Positions 7,274 to 16,327 of a stretch of DNA of 64,000 nucleotides are shown one piece after another (the first letter of the stretch is position 1; each line of letters begins with the position of its first letter). A model generated the notes under the pieces. That model saw nothing but the letters and a program-made list of their open reading frames with translations, did no database searches and had not been told where the DNA came from. Both the position numbers and the translations under genes were made by a program. The DNA is from Flavobacterium cupriresistens. GTDB lineage: Bacteria; Bacteroidota; Bacteroidia; Flavobacteriales; Flavobacteriaceae. The stretch covers positions 3,720,001-3,784,000 of the forward strand of contig NZ_CP087134.1 in NCBI RefSeq assembly GCF_020911925.1, read 5' to 3'.

Positions 7274-9439
7274 ATGATATCCATTACTGAAAAAACATTA
7301 CAAGATTTACAATTTCCAACAGTGCTTGAAACCATTTCAGCAGGCTGTAATACAGATATTGGAAAACAAAAAGCTTTAGAAATAACTCCTTTTAGAGATA
7401 AAGAAACTTTGATGCAGGCTTTAATGCAAACATCAGAATACGTTTCGTCATTTGAGAATAATAATGCGATTCCAAATCATGGTTTTGATGCCATTACGCA
7501 TGAAATCAAATTCTTGGCTATCGAGGACAGTTTTCTTGAAGTGGGCAGTTTTAGAAAAATTGCAACACTTTCGTCGACATCTAATTTTCTATTGAATTTC
7601 CTTAAGAAATTTGATGATTATTATCCAAATTTAAATACCAGAGCTTCAAGAGTCGAATACACCAAAGATATTGTTACTTTGGTTGATGCGATTGTAGATA
7701 AATATGGAGAAATAAAAGACAATGCTTCACCGGCACTTTTGAGTATTCGTCAGAGCATGAATATTGTTCGAGGCAAAGTAAATCAGAGTTTTGGCGCGGC
7801 GCTTACACATAACAACAGCCTTGGTTACTTGGATGATATCAAAGAAAGTTTCGTTCAGAACCGTAGGGTTTTGGCCGTTCTTGCCATGTATCGCCGTAAG
7901 GTAAAAGGTTCTATTCTGGGAAGTTCAAAAACCGGAAGTATTGCCTATATTGAACCAGAAGCAACTTTGCAATATTCACGTGAACTAAGCAATCTGGAAT
8001 ACGAAGAAAAAGAAGAAATTACTCGAATTCTGAAGCAATTATCGAATGAGATTCGTCCGTATTTGCCGCTTTTAATTGAATATCAGGAATTTTTAAGTGA
8101 TATTGATGTTGTAGCAGGAAAGGCAAAATATGCCAATAGAATTAACGGAATTTTACCAACCATTACAGAAGATAGAAGGTTATTTTTCAGAGAAGCGTAT
8201 CATCCTATTTTGTATTTGAATAACAAACAAAAAAACGAAATTACGCATCCGCAAACCATTGAATTAAAACAGGACAATCGAATTATTGTTATTTCGGGAC
8301 CCAATGCGGGAGGTAAAACAATCTCGCTAAAAACAGTTGGTTTATTACAATTGATGCTGCAATCCGGTATGTTGATTCCGGTTCACGAAAGAAGTGAAAC
8401 CTTCTTATTTGATCGAATTCTAACGGATATTGGAGACAATCAATCGATAGAAAATCACCTGAGTACTTATAGTTACCGATTGAAAAATATGAATTATTTC
8501 TTGAAAAAATGCAACAAGAAAACCATGTTTTTAATTGATGAGTTTGGTACCGGATCTGACCCTGAACTTGGTGGAGCTTTAGCAGAAATTTTCCTGGAAG
8601 AGTTCTATCACCGTGAAGCATTCGGAATCATTACGACACATTATTCTAATTTGAAAATTTTAGCAAACGAATTGCCTTTTGCGACGAATGCCAATATGAT
8701 GTTTGATGAAAAATCATTAGAACCAATGTACAAACTGGCGCTTGGTCAGGCGGGAAGTTCTTTTACTTTTGAAGTAGCGTTAAAAAACGGAATCCCATTT
8801 GGACTGATTAATCGTGCGAAAAAGAAAATCGAAGTCGGAAAAGTTCGTTTTGATAAAACCATAGCCACACTTCAAAAAGAGCGTTCTAAGCTTGAAAAAA
8901 CTTCTATCAACCTTAAAGAAGAAGAAACAAGAGCCCGTGAAGAAGGTAAAAAAATGGAAAATATCAATGTAAAAATCAAACAAAAACTGGAAAGCTATCA
9001 GGAATTGTACGACAGCAACCAGAAAACCATTTACATTGGACAAAAAATTGAAGACATTTCGGAGAAATATTTCAACAACAAAAACAAAAAAGAACTGATT
9101 GGTGAATTTTTGAAAATTGTAGAAATTGAAAATTCAAAACGCAAAAAAGCAACTCCAAAAGAAACCAAAGCGATAATTGAGAAGAAAAAAGAAGTTATTG
9201 CTGAAATTACGGTACAGGTAGAAGAAATCAGAAAAGAGAAAAAAGAAAAGAAACTTAAACCGGTTATCGAAAAACCAAAACCAATCTTAAAAGTCGGAGA
9301 TCGCGTAAGAATGCAAGACGGAAGATCGGTTGGAAGTATTGACTCAATCGAAAAAAATAAAGCAACGGTGAACTATGGAATTTTTACTTCGAAAGTAAGT
9401 TTAGATGAATTAGAATTGGTTGAAGCTGTGAAGAAGTAA
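7274..9439 (+). CDS. mutS2: MutS2-like ATPase without a Smr domain
   Basis: This protein belongs to the MutS2 branch of the MutS family, which lacks the mismatch-recognition domain and acts on branched recombination intermediates or stalled ribosomes. The core lever/clamp helices are at residues 1-330, the Walker A motif GPNAGGKTISLK near 342, and the Walker B region FLIDEFGTGSDP followed by THYSNLK. A long charged coiled-coil insertion (about residues 515-660, rich in K and E) follows. Classical MutS2 proteins are about 780 residues and end in a Smr nuclease domain. This one has 721 residues and stops after a small KOW-like beta domain (VGDRVRMQDGRSVGSI), so the nuclease is missing. Confidence 0.88.
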   Translation: MISITEKTLQDLQFPTVLETISAGCNTDIGKQKALEITPFRDKETLMQALMQTSEYVSSFENNNAIPNHGFDAITHEIKFLAIEDSFLEVGSFRKIATLSSTSNFLLNFLKKFDDYYPNLNTRASRVEYTKDIVTLVDAIVDKYGEIKDNASPALLSIRQSMNIVRGKVNQSFGAALTHNNSLGYLDDIKESFVQNRRVLAVLAMYRRKVKGSILGSSKTGSIAYIEPEATLQYSRELSNLEYEEKEEITRILKQLSNEIRPYLPLLIEYQEFLSDIDVVAGKAKYANRINGILPTITEDRRLFFREAYHPILYLNNKQKNEITHPQTIELKQDNRIIVISGPNAGGKTISLKTVGLLQLMLQSGMLIPVHERSETFLFDRILTDIGDNQSIENHLSTYSYRLKNMNYFLKKCNKKTMFLIDEFGTGSDPELGGALAEIFLEEFYHREAFGIITTHYSNLKILANELPFATNANMMFDEKSLEPMYKLALGQAGSSFTFEVALKNGIPFGLINRAKKKIEVGKVRFDKTIATLQKERSKLEKTSINLKEEETRAREEGKKMENINVKIKQKLESYQELYDSNQKTIYIGQKIEDISEKYFNNKNKKELIGEFLKIVEIENSKRKKATPKETKAIIEKKKEVIAEITVQVEEIRKEKKEKKLKPVIEKPKPILKVGDRVRMQDGRSVGSIDSIEKNKATVNYGIFTSKVSLDELELVEAVKK

Positions 9440-9786
9440 GTTTTTAAGTTTTCAGTCTCGGTCTCAGTCTCGGTCTCAGTCTCAGTATTCGGTTTTGAAA
9501 ATAAAAACTAAAAAAAAGGGGCCGAAATTGAAATAAAGCGTTTTAAGTAACGTTTTTTAAAAAGATAACAACGAAGACGGAATGTTTTAGAAAATCGCTC
9601 AGAATTTATTTATGAAAGCTGTTTTTGATTTAAATTTTCAATAGAATTTTTTATTTCAATAGATAAAACTAATAAACAACTACAACGAATCTGAAACCTG
9701 AAACAAAACAAAAATAGAGGTAAGAAAAACCTGAAACCTGAAACAAGACAAAAAAAAGGTAACAGAACCTCAAAATAAATCAAATA
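9440..9786. repeat. Intergenic region with CAGTCTC and AACCTGAAAC repeats
   Basis: This 347-base stretch has no convincing gene. At 9449-9481 the words CAGTCTCGGTCT repeat in tandem. At 9688-9745 the motif AACCTGAAACCTGAAAC or close variants occurs twice. The same GAAACCTGAAAC family recurs at 17795-17820, 60332-60393 and 63889-63960, always outside genes. Confidence 0.6.
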
Positions 9787-10200
9787 ATGCTCAATTTTCC
9801 AAAAAATAAAAAAATAATTCTTTTTGACGGAGTCTGTAACTTATGCAATTCAGCTGTACAATATATTATCAAACACGATACGAAGGACATTTTTAGATTT
9901 GTGGCATTGCAATCGGAATTAGGGATTTCAATATGCAAACATCTAGGTGTAAGTTTCTCTAAAATGGATAGTATTATTTTATACAATCCGGGTGTCTCCT
10001 ATTTTTATAAATCTTCAGCAGCTATAGAAATTGCCAAAAATTTTGGAGGATTTTGGAAATTGATTTCTATTTTCAGAATCATTCCCATTTTTATGAGTGA
10101 TTACATTTATGATTATATTGCTAAAAATCGATACAATTGGTACGGCAAAAAAGAAAGTTGTATGATTCCTAGTGCTGAGATTAAGGCGAAGTTTCTTTAA
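9787..10200 (+). CDS. DCC-family thiol-disulfide oxidoreductase-like protein (DUF393)
   Basis: This small thioredoxin-fold-like protein has 137 residues. The family signature FDGVCNLCN (D-x-x-C-x-x-C) lies at residues 13-21, and the second family feature, a DSIILY strand with a downstream IAKNFGGFWKLISIFRIIP segment, is present. The DCC family is widespread in Bacteroidota and is thought to be redox active because of the CxxC pair; no defined substrate is known to me. It is followed by the large palindromic tandem array and has no partner gene on its strand. Confidence 0.88.
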   Translation: MLNFPKNKKIILFDGVCNLCNSAVQYIIKHDTKDIFRFVALQSELGISICKHLGVSFSKMDSIILYNPGVSYFYKSSAAIEIAKNFGGFWKLISIFRIIPIFMSDYIYDYIAKNRYNWYGKKESCMIPSAEIKAKFL

Positions 10201-10780
10201 GAATTTAGTTATAGGGCTACGGCTCTTTTGTAATTTTACACCTAATTTTTTAGCACGCAGATTTAGCAGATTAGGCGGATCTTATTTATCCCTTTAAAAA
10301 AAAATCTGCGCAATCTGCTAAATCTGCGTGAAAGAAAAATCAAGTATCAGGTTATAGCATTACGGCTCCTTAATAATTTTAGAGCTATTTTTTAGCACGC
10401 AGATCTAGCAGATTAGGCGGATCTTATTTATCCCTTTTAAAAAAAATCTGCGCAATCTGCTAAATCTGCATGAAAGAAAAATCAAGTATTAGGTTATAAC
10501 ATTACGGCTCCTTTATAATTTTAGAGCTATTTTTTAGCACGCAGATTTAGCAGATTAGGCGGATCATATTTATTTTTAAAAAAAAATCTGCACAATCTGC
10601 ACAATCTGCGTGAAAGAAAAATCAAGTATCAGGTTATAACATTACGGCTCCTTTATAATTTTATTGCTATTTTTTAGCACGCAGATTTAGCAGATTAGGC
10701 GGATCTTATTTATGCGTTTAAAAAAAAATCTGCGCAATCTGCTAAATCTGCGTGAAAAAAATCAAGTATCAAGTTAAAGC
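10201..10780. repeat. Four-copy tandem array of a 141-bp palindromic element
   Basis: A unit of 140-142 bases repeats four times, with starts (TAGCACGCAG) at 10251, 10393, 10535 and 10675. Each unit holds a long imperfect hairpin whose arms are CACGCAGATTTAGCAGATT and AATCTGCTAAATCTGCGTG, joined by a loop containing AGGCGGATC and an A-run. A linker with ATTACGGCTCCTTTATAATTTT connects the units, and a degenerate linker precedes copy one from about 10209. Diverged single copies of the same palindrome occur at 15025-15082 and 22612-22710. No protein is encoded. Confidence 0.9.
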
Positions 10781-10920
10781 TGTGGCTGTTCTTTTTAGAT
10801 TAAATTACTTTGTAACTCAAGGCTTTGGGCTGATTTTAAACGCATGAGAAGGCAGAGTTTACGAACTTGACTCTTAAATTTTGATGATAATTGAGTACAT
10901 TTCTTAGAAATTATTCTAAA

Positions 10921-10959
10921 AAAAAAGGCTTTTTCATATGTTGAAAAAGCCTTTTTTTT
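10921..10959 (-). terminator. Strong hairpin terminator after the DUF885 gene
   Basis: AAAAAAGGCTTTTTC pairs with GAAAAAGCCTTTTTT around a short CATATGTT loop. It touches the stop codon of the minus-strand DUF885 gene. Being A/T-flanked on both sides it could work in both directions. Confidence 0.85.
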
Positions 10960-12700
10960 ACTCTTTAGATAACATCAATTCCTTAATGTACTTTACAGGA
11001 GCACTACCAAAACTCAAGAATTTTTCATGAAATTGTTTCAGGTTAAAATCTTTTCCTTGTTGTTTTTTAAGTTCCTCTCTTAAATTGTAAATTTCAGTGT
11101 ATCCCGTAAAATAAGAACACAATTGAACCTGAGATAAGGTGACACGTTTCCATTTTCCGTCAGCTTCGGCTTGTTGTTGAAAAGCTTCTTTGATCAGTAA
11201 GTCAAGAGCCGCTTCTTTAGACATGTTTTTAGTATGAACGCTGATATCTAAAATGGTGTTACAAGTGGCTCTTAGATTCCATTTATAGTACATCAACCAC
11301 ATTTCGTCTGAGTTTTTATAACCACTTTCCAACATCATTTTTTCAGCATAAACCGCCCATCCTTCGACCATTGCACCATTTCCTAAAATTGATTTTATGA
11401 TACTTGGAGATTGATTACTGTAAACCAATTGGGTGTAATGTCCCGGAACAGCTTCGTGAATGTTTAGAATTTGAAGAATATAATCGTTGTATTCGCGCAA
11501 ATAACTTTCTGCATTTTCTGCTGTCCAACCAGACATACTACCAACATTATAATAGGTGTTTGCATTTTTGTCATAAGGACCTGGTGCAGAAATAGAAGCT
11601 CCTGCAACTCCCGCCATATAAGCAGGTTCTTTACGTACTACCAGTGGTTTTGACGGATCAATATACAATAAATCTTTTGCTTTTACATAAGCAGTCAATT
11701 CAGGAATTTGTTTTTCAATTTCTGATTGAAACTTTTCAGGTGTAGTGTGTTGCAAGGAGATTTTATCAATAACCTGTTTGATTAGATCTAATTTATCAGT
11801 TGGTTTTGGAGCAGTTCCTTTGTATTTTGTCCAAAGTTTATCTGCTATAACAAACATCTTATCGTGAAGATCTTTTTTGTGATCAACGGCTATTTTATAA
11901 ATTTGATCGACATTATAACCTGATTGAATGTCAAAATTGAATTTTTTAGCATACAATTCCGCTCCTAATCTAAAAGAACGTGGTGTTTTGTTTGGTAATT
12001 TTTTCAACCAGTCTGCATAATCTGCGATCGCTTTTACCGATACTTTTGCTTTCTCAAGAATCTCTTTTTTCTCTTCGGCAGTTAATTTACTTTTTTTCAA
12101 AGCCTCACTTAACTCTCCTTCAAAGACACTTGAACCGCCTAAGTTCTGGTCTATTGCAAGTTGGGTGTGTTCTACAGTTGGGTTTTTGATATTCTTTTTT
12201 GCAGCTTCATAAAAAGCCGGAATTCCGTTCATTTTAGTATTAAAAGCTCTTAAACGAACTTCTAAAGTATCGTAATTTCCGTTAAGAATTTCTGCAAAAG
12301 AACCACAAACATTATATTCAGAAGGGTTCCATTCTCCGGATTTTAATTCTTTAGCGCTGAAAATAATATCCTCTAAATGATTTTTTATCATGTAAAAATC
12401 AGTTTTATTCTTATCGGATAACTCTTCAATAGTATATTGTTTTAAAGAATCTAATTGTGCTGTAGCAAAATCAAGTTGCTTTTTTTCTTCTTTGCTGTCC
12501 GGAATTACCAAAACATTATCAAATTTATGGTAGCCGACATTGGAAGCCCAATCCGGATTTATTTCCCATAAAGAGGTTACAAAGCCCTCTTTATAATGCT
12601 CGAATTTCTTATCTAAAGGGGTGTTTTCAGCGGTTTTAGCACTTTTATTGCAAGACAAAAGTACTGTAGCCGCACAAACAGAAACAAACAGTTTTTTCAT
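10958..12700 (-). CDS. DUF885 family lipoprotein, putative zinc metallopeptidase-like
   Basis: This is a secreted lipoprotein of 580 residues. The N-terminus MKKLFVSVCAATVLLSCNKS is a lipoprotein signal with the lipobox LLSC. The body is a DUF885 domain, a family distantly related to M32-like metallopeptidases. The HEAVPGHY motif near residue 415 supplies the HExxxH-type metal ligands, and the downstream NGAMVEGWAVYAEKM segment supplies the conserved glutamate. Family members are thought to be peptidases, but substrates are poorly known. It lies 26 bases downstream of the start of the E1 dehydrogenase gene's 3' end on the same strand, and may be read with it. Confidence 0.87.
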   Translation of the reverse strand: MKKLFVSVCAATVLLSCNKSAKTAENTPLDKKFEHYKEGFVTSLWEINPDWASNVGYHKFDNVLVIPDSKEEKKQLDFATAQLDSLKQYTIEELSDKNKTDFYMIKNHLEDIIFSAKELKSGEWNPSEYNVCGSFAEILNGNYDTLEVRLRAFNTKMNGIPAFYEAAKKNIKNPTVEHTQLAIDQNLGGSSVFEGELSEALKKSKLTAEEKKEILEKAKVSVKAIADYADWLKKLPNKTPRSFRLGAELYAKKFNFDIQSGYNVDQIYKIAVDHKKDLHDKMFVIADKLWTKYKGTAPKPTDKLDLIKQVIDKISLQHTTPEKFQSEIEKQIPELTAYVKAKDLLYIDPSKPLVVRKEPAYMAGVAGASISAPGPYDKNANTYYNVGSMSGWTAENAESYLREYNDYILQILNIHEAVPGHYTQLVYSNQSPSIIKSILGNGAMVEGWAVYAEKMMLESGYKNSDEMWLMYYKWNLRATCNTILDISVHTKNMSKEAALDLLIKEAFQQQAEADGKWKRVTLSQVQLCSYFTGYTEIYNLREELKKQQGKDFNLKQFHEKFLSFGSAPVKYIKELMLSKE

Positions 12701-12749
12701 AATTTATTCTTTTTTGGTAGTACAAGGTTTAAAGGAAGGTAAAATAAGT

Positions 12750-14726
12750 TTAATATTTTAATAATTCCAATAAAACTTCTTCAAAACGACTTTTTGGTAA
12801 AAACTGATCTTCGAGTGCTTTTGTAAACGGAATAGGAGAATCTAAACTGGCTACTCTTTTAACCGGAGCGTCCAAAGATTCAAAACATTCTTCCATAATT
12901 AAAGCTGAAATATCACTGGCAATTCCACCAAACATAGTATCTTCCTGATAAATAATTACTTTTCCTGTTTTTCTAACCGATGCAAAAATGGTTTCGGTAT
13001 CTAAAGGTTGTAATGTTCTTAAATCGATTAAATCGGCTTGTATTTCAGGGTTTTTGGTTAAAGTTTCTAATGCCCAGTGTACCGCTGCTCCAAATGAGAT
13101 AATGGTTACTGCATTTCCTTCTTTTAACAAGGCTGCTTTTCCAAACGGAATGGTGTAATAATCGGTTGGAACATCTTGGTAAACACTACGATACAATTGT
13201 TTGTGTTCGAAAAATAAAACCGGATTAGGGTCGTTTATTGAGGTGTTTAACAATCCTTTAGCGTCATATGGGAACGCAGGATAAACGACTTTTAAACCAG
13301 GTGTTTTGGTGAACCAGGCTTCATTTGTTTGAGAGTGAAATGGACCAGCCTGAGTTCCGCCACCGCAAGGCATACGAACCACAACATCGGCATTTTCGCC
13401 CCAACGATAATGAGATTTAGCCAATAGATTGACAATAGGATTAAAACCTGTCGAAACAAAATCGGCAAATTGCATCTCTACAATCGCTTTATAACCGTTT
13501 ATAGACAGTCCCATTCCGGCTGAAACTACAGCACTTTCACAAATTGGAGTATTGCGAACGCGGTCTTTTCCGTAAAGTTCAACAAATCCGTCTGTGATTT
13601 TAAAGGCACCACCATATTCTGCGATATCTTGTCCCATGATCACCAGATTTTTATGGCGTTGCATAGACTCATTCAAACCATTGCGTATGGCGTCAATAAA
13701 ACGAATATTTTCTGATGATGCAGATGGATTAACTTCCTCATGTTGATAAGGTTTGTAAACATCATCTAATTCACCGGCATAGGTAGGAATGATTTCAGGC
13801 TCCGCATTTGCAAGCACTAAATTGTCATCAATTTCTTTTTTTATTTCACTGCGTAAAGCTTCATCAAATTCGGTTGTTAAAACTCCTGTCTCTGTTAAAT
13901 AATTTCTGTAATTCGCAACAGGATCTTTAGCGGCCCATTCGTCCATTAATTCCTGAGGAACGTATTTGGTACCACTCGCCTCTTCATGGCCACGCATTCG
14001 GAATGTTTTGAATTCCAGTAAAACCGGATGCGGGTTCTCTTGCATTTCTGCTTTTAGTTGCGCCAGTTTATTATATACTTCCAGTATATTATTTCCGTCT
14101 ATAATGTGGCTTTCCATACCGTAACCAATACCTTTGTCGGCTAGATTTTCGCAATAATACTGCTCGTTTGTTGGTGTCGAAAGTCCGTAACCATTGTTTT
14201 CTATGACAAACATTACCGGCAATTTCCAAACTGAGGCAATATTTAAGGCTTCGTGAAAATCTCCTTCACTGGTAGCGCCCTCACCGGTAAAAACGGCTGT
14301 TATTTTTTTGTTATCTTTAAGTTTGTCCGCTAAAGCGATTCCATCTGCAATTCCCAGTTGTGGACCCAGATGCGAGATCATTCCAATAATATTATAGTCC
14401 TGTGTTCCAAAATGGAAGCTACGATCTCTACCTTTTGTAAAGCCATTTGCTTTTCCTTGCCATTGTGAAAATAAGCGGTATAATGGAATGTTTCTAGTGG
14501 TAAAAACACCCAGATTTCTGTGCATAGGCAATATGTATTCCGTTTCATCAAGAATGGCTGTAACACCCACGGCTATTGCCTCCTGCCCTATTCCGGAGAA
14601 CCATTTGGACACTTTTCCCTGCCGAATTAAGATAAGCATCTTTTCTTCTATTAAACGGGGTTTTAATATTTTTTTATATAAATCTAAAAGCTGTGAATCG
14701 GTTAGTTCTTGTCTGTTGAAGATCAT
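12750..14726 (-). CDS. Fused E1 alpha/beta subunit of a 2-oxoacid dehydrogenase
   Basis: This is the thiamine-diphosphate E1 component of a branched-chain or pyruvate-type 2-oxoacid dehydrogenase complex, with alpha and beta subunits in one chain. The alpha half (about residues 1-330) has the ThDP motif beginning GEGATSEGDFHEA and ending in ENN. The beta half (about 345 onward) has GQDIAEYGGAFKIT and the conserved ADFVSTGFNPIVN and PCGGG segments. Such fusions are common in Bacteroidota, where they are usually annotated as acting on branched-chain oxoacids. I chose the ATG at 14726 because the alternative at 14750 is a TTG. The E2 and E3 genes are not in the window. Confidence 0.9.
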   Translation of the reverse strand: MIFNRQELTDSQLLDLYKKILKPRLIEEKMLILIRQGKVSKWFSGIGQEAIAVGVTAILDETEYILPMHRNLGVFTTRNIPLYRLFSQWQGKANGFTKGRDRSFHFGTQDYNIIGMISHLGPQLGIADGIALADKLKDNKKITAVFTGEGATSEGDFHEALNIASVWKLPVMFVIENNGYGLSTPTNEQYYCENLADKGIGYGMESHIIDGNNILEVYNKLAQLKAEMQENPHPVLLEFKTFRMRGHEEASGTKYVPQELMDEWAAKDPVANYRNYLTETGVLTTEFDEALRSEIKKEIDDNLVLANAEPEIIPTYAGELDDVYKPYQHEEVNPSASSENIRFIDAIRNGLNESMQRHKNLVIMGQDIAEYGGAFKITDGFVELYGKDRVRNTPICESAVVSAGMGLSINGYKAIVEMQFADFVSTGFNPIVNLLAKSHYRWGENADVVVRMPCGGGTQAGPFHSQTNEAWFTKTPGLKVVYPAFPYDAKGLLNTSINDPNPVLFFEHKQLYRSVYQDVPTDYYTIPFGKAALLKEGNAVTIISFGAAVHWALETLTKNPEIQADLIDLRTLQPLDTETIFASVRKTGKVIIYQEDTMFGGIASDISALIMEECFESLDAPVKRVASLDSPIPFTKALEDQFLPKSRFEEVLLELLKY

Positions 14727-15322
14727 TTGGTTGTTTTTTATAATTTTCAAATATATAAAAATATAACAATTTTAACATTATTTGTTAGATAATTAACACC
14801 ATGAAAATTATGAATTTGTAACATTAAAAATAGGAAAAAATAGCTACATACGATTTAATTTGATTTAAAGAATAAATCAGGGTTAGTTTTAGAATTTGAT
14901 TTTCTAGAATCTTGCTCTGTTTGTCCTTTCGACGAAGGAGAAATCGCACAAGAGATTCCGCAAAGAAAAGCGTCAATCTTTGTCGAAAATTGGATCGGTT
15001 AGTCAGTAAGTTAGGCTATTTTTTCACGCAGATTTTGCAGATTTTGGGGATTTTTTTTATTTCATTCTGCTAAATCTGCGTGAGACTTTTTTTGATAACC
15101 TGTAGTTTAATGATGGATGAATGCCTTTTTTAATTGCCGTTGGTTTTATCAAACGGTCAAGTATAATTGATCAAAAAGGCTTTAGCCAAAAATCTTAAGA
15201 GTATAGTTTTAGCTAAAGCCTGTATTAATACCTTTTTTATTCCGTTGGTTAAAGCCAACGGCTATTCAAAAATTAAATATTTTGAAGAAAACAATTTTGC
15301 CTAAATGCGCTTCAAATTTAAT
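14727..15322. repeat. Intergenic cluster of three dispersed palindrome families
   Basis: No gene is seen in this stretch of about 600 bases. It holds a decayed copy of the TTTCGACGAAGGAGAAATC element (14926-14995, compare 48603-48837), a single CACGCAGATTTTGCAG / CTGCTAAATCTGCGTG hairpin (15025-15082), and two hairpins downstream of the DapB-like gene: GGCTTTAGC/GCTAAAGCC (15178-15220) and CCGTTGGtt/CCAACGG (15242-15261). The last two may serve as terminators for the DapB-like gene. Confidence 0.7.
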
Positions 15323-16072
15323 TTATACCGCAAAATAAGGTGAAAGTATATCCTCAAAATTAAACAGACCTTCCTTTTTATCTACCAGATTTTCGGCTAC
15401 AAATATGACACCGCTTCCAAAAGCTTCGCGTGAAATACTTTCATGTACAAGTCTTACGGTCTGAAACGGAAATCCAAACACAACTTCATGTTTGCCTACT
15501 ATTCCACCTGCACGAACCGAGTTAATGTCTTCTTTTTCGAGATCAAGTGCTTCGGCAATTTTTATGGCGGTTCCTGAGATGCCGTCTTTACCTTTAAAAT
15601 GTTCTTCGATGATTTCAATGTCAACCCAAGGAGCGATTTTCTTTAAAAATTTGGAGGCAAAAAGCAAATAATTTACCCCCAAGGTAATATTTGGACTCCA
15701 AAAGACGGTTGTAAGGTTGGAAAGCGATTTTAGATAGTCTTTCTCCTTATTGGTGTAATGAGATATTGCTGAAATAATTTTTATTTTTCGCTCACTTGCA
15801 GCCTCTCCGTACGCATAGATCCCGGAGTTGGATGAAAAATCAATTATAACATCAACGGGCTGATTATCGAGTAGTTCAGTAATAGAAGTTGATGCTGTTG
15901 AGTATATTTTCCCTGTTTCCTCCGAGTCAATTCCGAGGTATTCTGCGGCAGTTCTGTTTTCGAGCGTTTGGCTCCTTTTCATAACCCATGAAAGAGAGAA
16001 TTTTTTGTTTTGCAAAATTACCGATGCTACCGCTTTTCCTGTTTTTCCGAATCCAATTAGACCTACTTTCAT
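15323..16072 (-). CDS. Divergent dihydrodipicolinate reductase-like protein
   Basis: This 249-residue protein has a DapB-like layout. It has an N-terminal Rossmann motif GLIGFGKTGKAV, a central SPNITLGVNYLL segment, then EEHFKGKDGISGTA where DapB enzymes have the catalytic EAHHRHKxDAPSGTA. The C-terminus has RAGGIVGKHEVVF and HESISREAFGSG, which match DapB conserved blocks. DapB reduces dihydrodipicolinate in lysine and diaminopimelate synthesis. Here the second histidine of the HH pair is a phenylalanine and the loop is one residue short, so this looks like a paralogue rather than the housekeeping enzyme. It stands alone on the minus strand with no lysine-pathway neighbours. Confidence 0.75.
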   Translation of the reverse strand: MKVGLIGFGKTGKAVASVILQNKKFSLSWVMKRSQTLENRTAAEYLGIDSEETGKIYSTASTSITELLDNQPVDVIIDFSSNSGIYAYGEAASERKIKIISAISHYTNKEKDYLKSLSNLTTVFWSPNITLGVNYLLFASKFLKKIAPWVDIEIIEEHFKGKDGISGTAIKIAEALDLEKEDINSVRAGGIVGKHEVVFGFPFQTVRLVHESISREAFGSGVIFVAENLVDKKEGLFNFEDILSPYFAV

Positions 16073-16267
16073 AATGTTGTTTTTTATAAAAATAGGATTT
16101 TTTTATTGCAAATGGGAATATTTTTGGAATTATTAACATGTTTTAGGACTATAACTGCTGTTAAATTATAGAAAAATCAAAAATAAGATTCCTTGTTCTG
16201 TAGTTAAATTATTGTTCTAAAAATCAATTTTATAGTAAAATTTAAAATTCAAATATAAAATATTATA

Positions 16268-16275
16268 TACCTTTG
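16268..16275 (+). promoter_or_regulatory. -7 promoter element of the 2OG-Fe(II) oxygenase gene
   Basis: TACCTTTG matches TAnnTTTG exactly and leaves a leader of about 45 bases before the ATG at 16328. The leader includes an AAAGACCTTTCTATAGTCTTT imperfect inverted repeat. Confidence 0.55.
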
Positions 16276-16327
16276 TTACTGAAAGACCTTTCTATAGTCT
16301 TTTATCTTTTAATAAAAAATGTAAAGT

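Noticed and set aside
10201..10780. Possible CRISPR array because of regular repeats
   Set aside because: Units are 141 bases with near-identical content throughout, with no unique spacers and no cas genes.
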